Source: Varanus komodoensis (taxonomy: Eukaryota; Chordata; Lepidosauria; Squamata; Varanidae). Taken from it: a stretch of 64,000 bases of DNA. The DNA is taken from NCBI RefSeq assembly GCF_004798865.1, contig NW_025336587.1, forward strand, positions 684,734 through 748,733. The letters are read 5' to 3'. The position numbers were made by a program, and so were the translations under genes. This document shows, piece after piece, positions 43,120 to 54,390 of this stretch. Within the stretch, counting starts at the first letter, position 1. Every line of letters starts with the position of its first letter. The notes under the pieces were generated by a model, which worked only from the letters and a program-made list of their open reading frames with translations, was not told the DNA's origin and made no database searches.

Positions 43120-43400
43120 GTTAAACTATGGAATTCATTTAAAGGTGAGGGCCATTCATCTGGACAGATTTAAAAGGGGGTTGGGCAAATGCATGAAGGA
43201 GAGAGCTACTAGTCCTCGTGGTTCCATCCTCCTCCCAGGTCAGAGGCAGTATGACTACATAAAGCTGTTGCTGGGGAACATGGGCAGAAGGGTGTTGTCC
43301 CTCTCGTGCTCCGCTGGTGCATTTCCTCTGGGTAGCTGGGTGGCCAGACCAGGTGGCCTCTGGGGCTGATCCCACAGGCCTGTTCTTATGTTCTGCTGTA
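43120..43400 (+). repeat. LINE 3'-end remnant (CR1/L2-like)
   Basis: 'ctatggaattcatttaaagg' (the 'W-N' box region), 'cagatttaaaagggggttgg', 'agttgctggggaacatggg'-like text at 43263 and 'ctgatcccacaggcctgttc' then 'ttatgttct' resemble the 3' coding end and UTR of an old squamate LINE. A second copy of the UTR part lies at 46205-46365. Clade is uncertain. Confidence 0.5.
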
Positions 43401-45169
43401 AAGACGCCACTCCTGCCAAACTCGAGTACAATTTGTTTCTTTGGAAAATAAATCACTCTGCAAAGCGTGCCTGTTTCCCAGTCTGCAGCTGTTGGTGATC
43501 CTTTTTGAACTGCTGGTAAAGAGTCGACAAGCAGTTGCGTTTCCTCCCAGGGCTTCTTCCGTTCATCTTTAACCAGAAGGAACAACTGGGCCATTTGCTT
43601 TTTAAATCAGTCCAGGGCAGGCTTGGGCAGTGTAGGCCAATCCAGTGTTGAAGAGGAGCCTTTGTCATGGCCGTGGCCCGGTGGTGGCTGAGGCCCTTGA
43701 CTCAGTGATCCAGGAGCGAATATCGGGGAACGATGCGCCTCAGGTGTGTCACATCTGGGGACCGTAGACTTAACTGAGATTTTGGAGGTAATCTAATCCT
43801 CCCTGGTGGTACAGGGTGAGCAACACCCTACCTGGCAGGTGTCCATCCCTCACCTGCTTAAATCCCCCCAGCAAAGGAGAACCCACCAACCTGAGGGGCT
43901 GTTAATCATCCCCTCCTGTGGCCACAGTCCACTTTCTCTGTGCTTCCCATCCTGCCCTCTGCATCTGAAGACTGTGAGTCTCTCCTATGTTCTTGGATGG
44001 CAACCCGTGAGGTATCTATTGGTCTCTGCTAGATAGATCTCATTTCCCCCAGGTTTTACAGCCATTATTCTCAGAACTTGGGGTTGCCCAGTCTCCAAGC
44101 CTGAAGTCTGAAATTCAGGAGTGGTGTCCTGCTTGTGGATTTCCATCCCCAGAGGGACCTTTGAGGATGTTCTTTGGCCCTGTTTGAGGCCCCAAAGGTG
44201 ACCACATGTCTGCTGAGAAAGCTTGAACCATTTGTTTTCGCAATTGGTGCAAATTTCCTAATTTCATTGTTCATGCTATACCCTGCTTTTCTACAGACAA
44301 CCAATGACACTACGAAGCCAACTCGTCACCTGTAACAGCATGTTGCAGAGCAAAAAATGACCCAAGCTGTTATGAACACTCTGAATTCATGACAATGAAA
44401 TCAGCCGTTGCAACACAATATGAGCTATTCTTTACCAGGAAATGGACAAGCCAGAGCCAAATATGCAAAACTTTTCAATACATCTAGACTGATAAACGAC
44501 TTGCCCGATTTCTCCCCATACACGAGATCAGCCCAGCTTTGGGGTATGGAGCAAAGTTGCACAAATTTTACCTCCTGCCGTTGCTCTGTTTGTCCAGGTT
44601 TCCCGTTTGTGCAGACCAGGCAGCAAAAACAGAGGTGAAAAGGGAATTGGGTGGGAGACACACAGCAGAACAACGCTTGGAGAATTCCAGTGATCTCAAG
44701 CAGAACTTCTTTGTCTGTCCCTGGCTCCCCAGACAGCTTTCTTAGCACCTTTGCTGTGGTTTTCTTTGGTGCTGTAGCTCCGTCCTAGCAACCCTGCTTT
44801 GCGCGCAGGCCCGTTTCCGCCTGAGATTTTGGAAAGCTGTTGTGAGCAACTGTGGACGGAGCCCGACAAAGTGTCTGCGCTGGGGAAGGTCTCTTCTTCC
44901 GTCTTGCAGCATCTCCCTTTGGATGGAGGAGTCTCTTTAAACCAGCTCTCCAGAGGTGCTGGAGTGGCTGTTGGCATGATGCCCGGGAGTGATGGGAATT
45001 GCAGTCGTGACACTTTCGGAGGGTGTGAAGTTGAGCTAAGGCATGTTTATGCCGCATGAACCTGAAGTGGGAATTTTTAAGGGGCATGTGAAAAGCTCCT
45101 CTTCTGTGCTTGGTCTTGTGCAAATCCTTTTTCTCTCGGAGAGAACCAGCTTGCAGAGTCCTCCTGCTC
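43401..45169. other. Unassigned sequence with possible regulatory blocks
   Basis: 44200-44560 is a unique AT-balanced stretch ('aattggtgcaaatttcctaa', 'gaattcatgacaatgaaatc') that could be conserved non-coding DNA or a TGCA-rich old repeat. 44950-45010 carries a fold-back repeat scrap ('gggagtgatgggaattgcag'). No gene is supported. Confidence 0.35.
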
Positions 45170-45290
45170 CATGTGTTATCCTTACAACAGCCCTGTGAGG
45201 CCAACAGTGAGTAACTGGCCCCAAGTCATCACTGAGCTTTATGGGGACACAAACCCAGCTCTCCAGTCCATCCCCTTAACCACGACGCCT
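45170..45290 (-). repeat. tRNA-type SINE copy, decayed
   Basis: 'ccttacaacagccctgtgag' and 'aactggccccaagtcatcac' then 'ggggacacaaacccagctct' preserve the reversed 8208 order. Confidence 0.6.
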
Positions 45291-45647
45291 TGACTTGGGC
45301 ATGCCATCTGTAAAATGGGGCCACCGTTTTGCATGCCGTGCTGGCCAGTTCAGGAGACCCCTTGTCCGCCATCCCCTTGAGGCTGCGGCAGAATATTGCC
45401 ACCTGGGGTGCTTGTCTTCGAGCCAAGCCGTCTTGCAGGATACGTGTCTGCACAGAGCCCTCCTTTCCATTTCTCTTCCCTCTAGCGGTCAGAAAGCACC
45501 CCAGGCTTCCCTGGACACGCACATGTCCTGCTGGGCTCTTCTGTGGGGTCTCCCTTTTTCTAAGAAAAATACTCTGCAGACTGTGGCCATCCACCAAGCA
45601 TCTCTCCAGCATGTGTGGCACAGGGGCCCACACTCAGAGAACTGCTT

Positions 45648-45676
45648 TGGGGTGGGGTGGGGTGGGGTGGGGGGGT
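45648..45676 (+). repeat. (TGGGG)n tract, G-quadruplex candidate
   Basis: At least five runs of four or more G separated by single T residues, ending in a seven-G run. This is a near-ideal G-quadruplex sequence. Confidence 0.85.
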
Positions 45677-45960
45677 CACCTTGCAGCACACGGGGCGAGG
45701 GATACAGCAGCTCAGCTGTTCTCAAACTTTCTTCCTCTCTGCAGGCCACTGGGAAATTGCTGGGGGTCTTTGGTTCTGTGCATCTCGGTAGGACCACCTG
45801 AAATAATTTCTAGCAAGGAACTTGCTGTGCTTTGCCTCAAGGAAGGTGATGGGGATCCCTTCCCAGTGTTCAGAGCTTGGGGGGCCACACACGCCCCTTG
45901 TGTGCAGCTTCTTCCCAGCAGTGCTAGGCAAACCTTCAAGAATGCATCTGGGGACGTTTC

Positions 45961-45994
45961 CCTCCCTCCTCCTCCTCCTCCTCCTCCTCCTCCC
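45961..45994 (+). repeat. (CTC)n microsatellite
   Basis: A pyrimidine trinucleotide run; it produces Pro- or Glu-rich shadow frames on the two strands. Confidence 0.85.
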
Positions 45995-46204
45995 TCAGCA
46001 TGCTGTGACTTGATGGGGTTGTCCCGTGAAGCGGATTGCTGGGGGATTCGGGACAGCAGGAAGGGGAGGCCATCCGGCAAGGTGTAATTTCACCCCGGAT
46101 GCACTTCCACGCAGGCCAGTGCAGGCCAGCAGCCAGGGTGTCTTTCAAAGGGAGATGGGCAGATGCTTGGAGGAGAAGGCTGCCCAGGGGAACTCCGCCT
46201 GCTG

Positions 46205-46365
46205 ACTCTGCACTGCACTGGTGGCTGGGGAAGATGGGTGGGGGTTACGCTCCTGTTCTGCTTGTGGGTATCCATGTGCAGCTGGCTGGCTGCTGTGTGA
46301 ACCAACCGGGAGGCTCAGAGGCCAGTGCCCTGATCCAGCAGGGCTCTTTTGATGTTCTTGCACAG
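46205..46365 (+). repeat. LINE 3' UTR remnant, same family as 43120
   Basis: 'tgttctgcttgtgggtatcc', 'gctggctggctgctgtgtga' and 'cagtgccctgatccagcagg' then 'gctcttttgatgttcttg' parallel the 3' part of 43120-43400. Confidence 0.5.
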
Positions 46366-47164
46366 AGCATCTGAAACCGCCAAGTCAGGTTAGACCTGCT
46401 CACCCTCCCACGTTCCCCCTCAAAGCTGTGGCCAAATGGATGCTCGGGAGCATCCGCCTCTCAGCCCAGCCTGAAGAAGCGTTCTGGAGGATGTGAAAAT
46501 TTGCTAATTCACCTGCAATATTTCGGTCACTCCCAACCCAGCGTTGCCGGGCTGTGGCTTTTGGATTCTGCCCCATCGTTTAAGCACTGACCCTCTGGCC
46601 TTCCCACGGCATGGGAAGCATCTGCGTTTGTGAGCCGAGTCCTGGCAAGCCCAGGAGAAGGTTCTGCACTCTCCTGTACTCGAAGGACAGTGCCAGTCAG
46701 ACTTTCCTCAAGCCACCCAGAACGGCTCTTTCGGAGCACCCGTGATCTGTGGATCACGGGTGCAGGATCTTTGCAGTCGGTCACCAGTTCTTCTGCTTCC
46801 TCCCCAGCTGCCCTCACCTGGCTTTGCTGCCCAGCTGCCCTCTTGCGCCTGCCCTCCGTTGGGCGGGCCACAAAGCTTCTCAAGAAGCAGAGCAGGCCAT
46901 GCAGCCCAGCATCCACCGACCCCGAGGCAGCCCCCTCCACCACATTCAGCACTTTCACGGGGGCTCAGGCTCATGTTCTGTGGGTCCTACCCCATGTCTG
47001 GAGAACGGCAGGCCAGCCGGGCACGAGGATGGATCACTCGGCGCCTTGTACTGCTGCTGTTCTCCCCCCCACCCACGTTTGCGGGCACCAGCCGGGGTGA
47101 CTCAGCAGCTCTACGTGCAGGATGAGGTGCAAATGGGTTTGCCTGCCCAGCAACTGGCCTGCTG
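46366..47164. other. Unassigned sequence
   Basis: GC-rich, with overlapping frames of up to 156 codons on both strands and no recognised domain. No repeat is clearly identified. Confidence 0.4.
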
Positions 47165-47340
47165 CCCTTTTTGAAATAATCGTCGCAGGAGAGAACGGAG
47201 AGTGGTCTCCTGAGTGCGCACATAGGAATATTTCCGCCCCGGCTGCGCTGATGGTGTTTCTGAACGCCAAAAAGGGCTGGCAGAAAGCACGGAGCAAAAG
47301 GGGTCAAATTGGATCGTGCAACCTCTCCTGGCCCTAAGAA
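47165..47340. promoter_or_regulatory. Possible conserved non-coding element
   Basis: A short unique block with retained CpGs ('gaaataatcgtcgcaggaga', 'gaatatttccgccccggctg'). Appearance only. Confidence 0.2.
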
Positions 47341-47470
47341 ATCCGGCTCGAAGTCACGCAACTTGGGATGACATCACACCCAGCCATAAAGTTGAGGAGG
47401 GAGACCTCCCCGTTCAGGTGCATTTTCTCTCTTCCCCACTCCTGCTACAGGCTGGCTTGATTTATGTTGC

Positions 47471-47519
47471 TTTCCTTCCTTCCTTCCTTCCTTCCTTCCT
47501 TCCTTCCTTCCTTCCTTCC
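47471..47519 (+). repeat. (TTCC)n microsatellite
   Basis: A pure TTCC tetranucleotide run of about twelve units, likely polymorphic. Confidence 0.95.
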
Positions 47520-48179
47520 ACTAGCTGCCTTTGGTTCTGTTTAAAATCCCTTTGTTCCCGTTGTGCTTTTGGAAGGCTGGGTTGCTGCAGATGCATATGT
47601 ATAATATATCAGTCTGCATCCAAGTGTCTCTGCACAGGCCAATCCTGTGTTGCCAACAGACTTCCATCAGGGACGGTTCTCTCACCCCAGGTGACCCTGC
47701 TGCAAAATCAGCATTTGAGGAGGAGATCCACCTCTCCCCAGCAGGAAAGAGCGAGAGTTGGGTTCACCTGGGGTTACCGCCACGATGGCATTTCCATCTT
47801 TGCCTCCTCATTTTCTCATTTCAGTCCCAGGTAAATGCAGCCCCCTCTTCCAAGGGAGTGGGAGAGGTGTTTAAATGCTGTCAGCGTGATGCAGCCTCTG
47901 CATCTTGGAGGGGATCCATCCAGATGGATGATTCTGTGGTTTTCTCTTCCTCTATTTTATTTTGCTTGAAGCCTGGGGGCCAGGATATCAGGAGGTCCAG
48001 AAACCAAATCTAGCACAACTTGAAGGGCCTAGAATCCAAGGGGCAAGTGAAACAGCAACAGCCTCCTGAGATCAGTCTTGAGGCATCTTAAGGGCTCCCC
48101 TGTGCAGGAGGAGTGTGCTGTTCTCGGTGGCGCAGGACTGGAGCAGGACTGGACACTGCAGGGAAGTGGATTCTAGCTG
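47520..48179. other. Unassigned sequence
   Basis: No gene or repeat recognised. The 172- and 160-codon plus-strand frames overlap in different phases and have no domain. Confidence 0.4.
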
Positions 48180-48357
48180 GGACTCAGAAAAACCAGAGCT
48201 GTTTGGCAGTGGGACAGACTGCCTCAGTTTCTCCTTCACTGCAGCACTTGAAGTATGGCGGATGCTGTACGTAATGGCCTTGATTCAACCAGAGTGGACC
48301 AGGGACACCCCCCCCCCCACAGCCCCTTCCAGCCCTAAAATTCTACAACGTAATGAT
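48180..48357 (+). repeat. CR1 3'-end scrap, old subfamily
   Basis: 'gagctgtttggcagtgggac', 'agactgcctcag', 'tttctccttcactgcagcac' and 'ccccttccagccctaaaatt' reproduce the order of a CR1 C-terminus and 3' UTR. No open frame remains. Confidence 0.7.
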
Positions 48358-48539
48358 TTAAGTCGTGGCTCTGCGATGCGCGGACCACAGTGTGTTCCCG
48401 GAAGGCCAGCTCTCCATGCCCTTTTCACAGATTCCTTCAAGAGCGTACCAGGATATGGATTCCCCATGGCAGGCTGCAGAAGCACTGCGCAACCTGCGCC
48501 AGCAGGGCTCCTTATAGTGATGGCTTTAATACGAATTAT

Positions 48540-48630
48540 TGCATTTCTGGCCTGCCTTTTTCCCTCTTGCGACATCCTTGAGAGGTAGGCCAGGCTGAGA
48601 ATCACAGGCTGGCCCAGAGTTACCCAGTGC
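48540..48630 (-). repeat. tRNA-type SINE, part before CR1 3
   Basis: 'gaggtaggccaggctgagaa' and 'ggctggcccagagttaccca' are the reversed SINE core. The remainder continues at 49297 after the CR1. Confidence 0.7.
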
Positions 48631-49296
48631 AGTACTTGTGAAAGGGACCTCGGGGTGCTGGTTGACTGCAGGCTGAACATGAGCCAGTGGTCAAGAGGGC
48701 GAACGCCACCCTTGGTTGCACAGCCAGAAGTGTGGCTTCTCGATCAAGAGAGGTATTACTACCACTCTACACGACTCTGGTGCACCCACAACTGGAGTAT
48801 TATGCTCAGTTTTGGGCCCCTCATTGCAGAAAGGATATAGCCAGGTTGGAGTCAGTGCAGCGTAGGGCCACAAGGTTGGTGGCCGGTTTGCAGAGGATGC
48901 CGTATGAGGCGAGACTGAGGGAACTGGGTGTCTTCAGCCTGGAGGAGAGGCGACTCCGAGGGGATCTGTTGGCGACATACAGGTATGTGAGGGGATGTCA
49001 CACGGAGGTGGGCAGAGACCTGTTCTCCCCTGCAGGGGGAGGCAAGACGCACTCCAATGGAGCCAAGCTCAGGGAACCCAGGGTCCATTTGGGTGCCAGG
49101 AAGCACTTCCTGACAGTCAGGACCCCGGGGGTACGGAATGGGCTTCCACAAGAGGTCATTGAGGCTCCATTGGTGAGGGTGTTCAAGGACAGGCTAGACA
49201 TGCCCATGGTGGGCATGTCGTGAGCAGAACCGCCTGGAGCCGGGTGTTAGACTAGATGGCCCGGGAGGCTCCTTCTGACTCACTCTGTTTCTATGT
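48631..49296 (+). mobile_element. CR1 LINE copy 3, 5'-truncated, nested in a SINE
   Basis: Starts inside ORF2 at 'cacttgtgaaagggacctcg'-type sequence and runs to the 'ctctgtttctatg' tail. It belongs to the same young CR1 subfamily as copies 1 and 2. It separates two halves of a SINE, and about ten SINE bases expected at the junction ('agcttcatgg'-like) are absent, so insertion may have deleted a little target DNA. Confidence 0.9.
48687..49223 (+). pseudogene. CR1 copy 3 ORF2 C-terminal fragment, open
   Basis: 178 codons are open to the natural stop: 'MVKRANATLGCTARSVASR', 'LEYYAQFWAPHCRKDIARL', 'QRRATRLVAGLQRMPYEAR', 'LRELGVFSLEERRLRGDLL' and 'VRNGLPQEVIEAPLVRVF'. Upstream, a short deletion after 'NMSQ' near 48682 (about 13 bases compared with CR1 copy 2) changes frame. 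It is the thumb and C-terminal part of ORF2 only, without catalytic residues, and has no promoter of its own. Confidence 0.85.
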
Positions 49297-49355
49297 CTGA
49301 GTGGGGTCTTGAACCCAGATTTTCTGACACCCTAACTACTGTGCCACTTCTGGAA
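49297..49355 (-). repeat. tRNA-type SINE, part after CR1 3
   Basis: 'ctgagtggggtcttgaaccc' and 'ccctaactactgtgccac' complete the reversed head of the SINE begun at 48540. Confidence 0.7.
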
Positions 49356-50919
49356 CCTTCTGCATGTCAAACATGGGTTCCTCTCTCCTCCTGAACAAAT
49401 GCCTGTCTTAAGTTTTCTTCTAGTTGTTTTAAGCTAGAATAAGTTTCTAGTTCTCATGGAGGCAGAAAGAAAAGTGCATAAAATACATCACTGGTCAGGA
49501 GAAGAGTAGTATTTATGCACACAAACATGTTTTAAGGGGCTGTGGTAGGAGAAAAGTAAAGAGGAACACGGATGAGTGTCACATCCAGTGGAGCATTCTT
49601 TTGGTTTAGTTCTAATGGATATGCCTCATGCGGAGTCCTGAATTCCGCATTTTTACAAGCCTTGTGATGAAGTGCATTGGAAGGAGTGGGGAGGTACACA
49701 ACAGTGGTTTAGAGCAGTGGAAATGACTTGGGGAAAAACACCCACAGATTTTTTAAAATTGCTGCTAGTGCGAGAAACGCATACACCCAAAGTACAACTA
49801 TCCATACAGATTTTATTTTATTTTTAAATGGGAAACTTGTGTGGAAATGGGACATTACAAGCTTAGCTTTAAAATCCTGACACTCTAAGCCAAAATGGAA
49901 ATTGACAGTTCCATCTGTCCCCATGTGGAGTGTGTGCCGTCCTTCAGAAATAAGGGGGCGATTTTGCCCAAGCACAATAGAGTATCTTTGGAGCTAGAAA
50001 GCAAGTAGCCGTTTTGTCCATGTGTAATTTTATGCAGGGGAAAATCAAACTTGCCCATCATCTCTGTGGACATGCCAAATATAAATCAATAGAATGAATA
50101 ATACAATAACAACACTGAAACCACCATGCCATCTCAAAGGTGGCAAATGCAGTAAGAGAGACAGAATCTAGGCATTTTAAATGCCTGCCCATACTGAAAC
50201 GGGGCTACAACCAAGAGGTCTCCTCCCCTTCTTAGGCAGGATGTCCCTGGAGAAAAGCCTCTCCTAAAAGTGAGAGTTAAGCTTCCTGCAGCTACATTTA
50301 TTTTAGCATCTCCTAGGTTACTAGTCCACATGATTCTCCTCTTTCCCCTCCACATGATTCCATGGTGGTCCTTTTAAAAAAAAAATTGCTTCGGGTTGGA
50401 GAAAGCCACAAATCTCTTCTCAGTCCTCCTCTCTAGCTCCTTCCTTTTTCAAAACCCAAGCTCAAACCAGTCACCTTTCTTGTAATTTCCATCCATCTCC
50501 AACTCTATGTCATGTCCCACACCATATGTTTCCATCCTGCTTTTATGCATCCTGTTTTTCTCTCTCCGTGTGTTTTTTAATTCTCCTTCTCATTCCCTAG
50601 CCAGAATCCGTTTCATTTTTAAAAAGCAGATTTTTTTTTTCATCTGCTCTCTGTTGCTCAACCTCACATCTTCCTCCTATGATTATGGTCTGATCCCTTC
50701 TACTCTTCCCTCCAATCCCCCCCACCCGGCCTTTCCCCCTCCCTCTCCGTTGGACACCAGATGGAACTTGTGTGATCTCTCAGCAAGGGAGAAATTGGCC
50801 AGACCAGCTCAGAGAAGTAAAGAATGCGGGCGTTTTGAAAACAGGGTGCCTTTTCCATTGGGTGAGCCTGCCGCCCCCCCACACCACCATTCAGCCCTCC
50901 ACTTCGAGGCCTGACCTTT
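49356..50919. other. Unassigned sequence
   Basis: AT-richer unique sequence with T- and A-runs at 50373-50384 and 50630-50640. No exon or clear repeat. The 135-codon plus frame (50507) starts in T-rich DNA and has no domain. Confidence 0.4.
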
Positions 50920-51260
50920 CCTCCCATCCTCTCTCCCCACCCCCTCACCGCTTCATTATTCCAGGCGATCAAATTTTGGACGGAAGCGCCGTAATTGCAT
51001 CCAACTGCATGCCCTTCCCTGATGCCATAAAGGTTCTTGTTCCTGTTTAAAAAAAACCCACACGCGCATGCACACACACACACACACACGGCACTGTTCT
51101 GAATGAGCCACATTGCCGTTAACGGCAGCAGATTGGCTTAGTCACTAGGCAGAGAGAGGAGAAGCGAGGAAGCAGACGGCAGCGCTACGAAACCGCCGAG
51201 CCAACGCTGGCGCTTGTAGGCAGAAGGGCTGTAATCATGTGTGCAGGCTAGGTAGATTAT
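50920..51260. promoter_or_regulatory. Candidate conserved non-coding element
   Basis: CpG-retaining unique sequence: 'gacggaagcgccgtaattgc' (50980), 'cattgccgttaacggcagca' with the palindrome CCGTTAACGG (51111-51130) and 'cgctacgaaaccgccgagcc' (51182). A (CA)n run at 51070-51089 divides it. It resembles an enhancer or distal promoter; no transcript evidence. Confidence 0.3.
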
Positions 51261-52111
51261 AGATCTCGCTTCTGAAACGTGGCTTCAAGCAAACGGGCAG
51301 CTTTGGAGAGGCTGCTTTTCCAGGAGAGGCCAGGCGTCCTCCGAGGGAGAAGAGGCATGGACGATTGAGCGGAATCCCACAATCTGGTAAAGTCTTGTCT
51401 TTCTTGCTGCTCACCCGTCCTTGGTAATACATAGAACAGGCTCTCTGTTTGTTATGCACGGGAAGCAATGAAGGGTAATCTGTTAAAAAAAGATATTCCA
51501 GAGCTACTTTGGTCAGTGAACTTGTCCGAAGCCTTGTGGTGATGGCGCTGTTCTTGTATTTTCCTCCTTAGGAGATGGTTGAGGTGCCAGGAATATACTT
51601 TTAGTTAGACTGCCTTCGTTTGCTGACAATGCTCAAAAGCGTGTTTCAGTTGCCGTCCTTTTGCTTTGAGTGCACCACTTACAAGAACATTTCCGGCTTT
51701 GGTTAAAATCAGGGTGCCCATGACCAGTGGGGAGAATGGGGAGTGGGCAACCCTTTCAATAGTTTTCCCCTTTTTGCCTGCCAATTCATGTACAGTCCCT
51801 CTGGCTGTACAAGAATTGGCAGGTGAAACTTACTGGCACAGGGAACGTGAAGCATTGCTCGCATCGGCTCGTTGCTGTCATTACAAAGGGGTAAGTGCAA
51901 GGCGCTGGCTGGAAAGTTGGCACAGAGTCCCTCTGCCGTTGAACCTTCTGTGTGCATGTACTTTCCAGTGGCCTCTCCCAAGAACAATGGTGGCCACCCT
52001 GTCTTGGCCTCATGACAGTCCTGCAAGATAGATTGCATTGGAAGCAATTGCCATTGCGTTGATAGCCTGACCATGTTCCTCTTGTGGTGGAAAGGTGGCT
52101 CCCACGGTTCC
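51261..52111. other. Unassigned sequence
   Basis: No gene or repeat recognised. Confidence 0.4.
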
Positions 52112-52262
52112 ATTGTATCCTCACAACAGCCCTTTGAGGTGTGTTGGGCTGAGAGTCTGTGACTGGCCCAAAGTCGCCTGGGGAGTGAGCAGCATAGCTA
52201 AGTGAGGATTTCCACTGGGATCTCTTGGGTTGTCGTCTAACCCTCCGTACTAACGCCACTCT
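52112..52262 (-). repeat. tRNA-type SINE copy
   Basis: 'atcctcacaacagccctttg', 'gggctgagagtctgtgactg' and 'gcccaaagtcgcctgggga' match the reversed 8208 core. Confidence 0.75.
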
Positions 52263-53212
52263 GGAAATAATCTGAGTCAGCAATCTTCACGGCTGTGCTG
52301 GAGTAGGTGGAATTTCTGCCCATTTTGTGTTAACTCAGTAAGGGAAAAGGAGCAACTGTGAGCATGAGAATAGTGGCGTAAGTCCAGTTTGGGTCTAACC
52401 AACTCACCTAGTCGCCACAGGCATGCAGAAGTTCCACAGAGGTGACTCATTTCCCACGCTCTGTCCCTCCTTTGCCAGTCTGGGTGAGAATGCTTTGTTC
52501 TTATGGTTTTGCTAGCCAGCTGCCCTAGAAGAGAGCGTCCACGTGGAGTGGGGTTACTTAGCGAGCAGCTTTTGTTTGGGCTTGTTTGCAAGACCTCTGA
52601 TTCCTTCCGATCCCTCAGCCCCCGGAGGTGGAGGCTGACAGGACCATGTTGCTCACAGAAATAAAGTTGGTGGAGGGGAGAAATGACTTCCACATCCCGG
52701 TGGGGGTGAACCAGACCCTCCCCCTGGCAAGGGCTCCCTCAGTCACTGAGGCCGTGTCTCGATGGGCTGCCATCCCCCCGCCCGCCTGCTTCCACCGACA
52801 GTGCTCAGGGGCTTGACTCCCGTCCACGTGCCGCACATGAGAATGCTGGCGGCTCTTGTCTAAACTTGGTATTTATTTTAACATCTGTGGAGCTTTTCCT
52901 CCCAGGAACCGCCTCCACCAATGTTGTCACACTTTCTTCAGTGAATTCTGCTGAAATGGGGGATGGAGTGTTGAAAGGGTCTTGTGGGGGTTGGCGCTTA
53001 ATCTTCCAAAGAGCCAGCGTGTCTGCCAGGCACGAGGAGGGTGGCATTTCTCTCCTGGAGGACCCATGGCCCTTCGGTCGTGGGAGCAGGCTACACTGAC
53101 CTTGCTGGTTCCGTGTCCCGCCCCTTGACTCAAGCCAGCCGCGTTCTTCACCCGGCTTGCCCTTCCGGAAACCATGAAAGAGCACTTGGCTTTTCGAGTA
53201 TCCAGGAGACAT
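52263..53212. other. Unassigned sequence
   Basis: No gene or clear repeat. Minus-strand frames (up to 213 codons from 53568) lack recognisable domains. Confidence 0.4.
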
Positions 53213-53340
53213 GGTTCATCAGCCTTGGCGCTCTTCAGATGTTTCGGGCTTCGGCTACTGCCAGCCCAGCCTGGCCAGTGGCTGCGAAGCCTGGGAGATG
53301 CAGTGCAAAGCGTCTGGAGGATACCAGTTGCCGACGGCTC
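53213..53340. repeat. Fold-back (MITE-like) repeat, decayed
   Basis: 'cagccttggcgctcttcaga', 'tgtttcgggcttcggctact' and 'agcctgggagatgcagtgca' keep the arm order of the 12388-12527 family. Confidence 0.35.
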
Positions 53341-54390
53341 CCATAGCCCAGCACCTTTGCACTGGCTTCCTGTCGCTACCCTGTAGTGCACAGGTGGGCA
53401 ACATCTAACCACATGGCCATGAGCTGCCCGTGGGCCCATTTCAAAAGCACTCTCCAGGTGAGCAGGAGAAGCACAGTGCTGGGCGTGTTTCCCCTTATTT
53501 GTCTCAAGGGTCCAAAACCACAGAGCGCCTCTGGAAAAAGCTCTCTGTTGTCGAAGCCCAGATAGCAAGCCACGGCAATGGAAAGGCTAGTCTCTGTGCA
53601 TGGACAGAGGAGCTAGCTGACCCCAGCTAGCAAAAAACTGCTTCTGAAAAGCCTCCTTTTCAGGCATGGTGTGCTCCACCCTCTGGGGTCCCTCAGAAGG
53701 GCAAGGCTTTGGGATCTGTGCAGGCCCCCGATTGGGTGCTCTTCCATCCCGATGCTGTGATCAGGCCTGCCTGTGTGCCCTGCCTGGGACACGGGCTCCA
53801 CTTCCACCTCTCCTTCGTCCCCCCTCCTCTTCCCCACCCTGCCTGGCCCTGCGGATTTGGGGTGCCAGCCTTGAGACAGCCTCCCTCGCCTCTGCCCCTT
53901 CGGTCGCCCCATGTCCCAGTCCTCACAGCCCTCATCTGATGAGCTGGTGCCACCCTGACCTTGGAAAGCACACCAAGCGTTTCTCTCGACCAGCCCCTGT
54001 CCAAATGGAAGTGCTGCTTCCTCTAGCCCGGTCTTGTGGACACAGGCTGGCTGGAACGGTTCCTGGGGTTTCTGGCAGAGGGTTTTCCAGCCCCTCGCGG
54101 AGAGGCTGCTGCAGACTGGGCCTGGACGCTCCGCATCCTCCGCTCAGGATGCACGAGAATTGCTGGCAGAGCAGGAGTCTGAGACTGCTTGTCCTGCCAA
54201 TGTAGTCTGTTTGCTCGTTTGTTTAAGGCTCCTGCACCCTGTTCAATCAGCAACAGCGTTCAAAAGAGTGAAGTACTTAAAACAGTTGCAGGTTGTTAAA
54301 CTCGAGCTTGTGTTTATCTTGCTCGCCCCCTCCGAGTTCAATTGCTGCAGATTTCTGAAGTTGTGCGATGCTCTGTAGTGGCCTGAATCA
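53341..54390. other. Unassigned GC-rich sequence
   Basis: C/T-rich stretches give long Pro/Ser/Leu shadow frames (179 codons from 53666). No gene called. Confidence 0.4.

Noticed and set aside
45329-46087. 252-codon plus-strand frame
   Set aside because: Includes translated TGGGG and CTC repeats and lacks any family resemblance.
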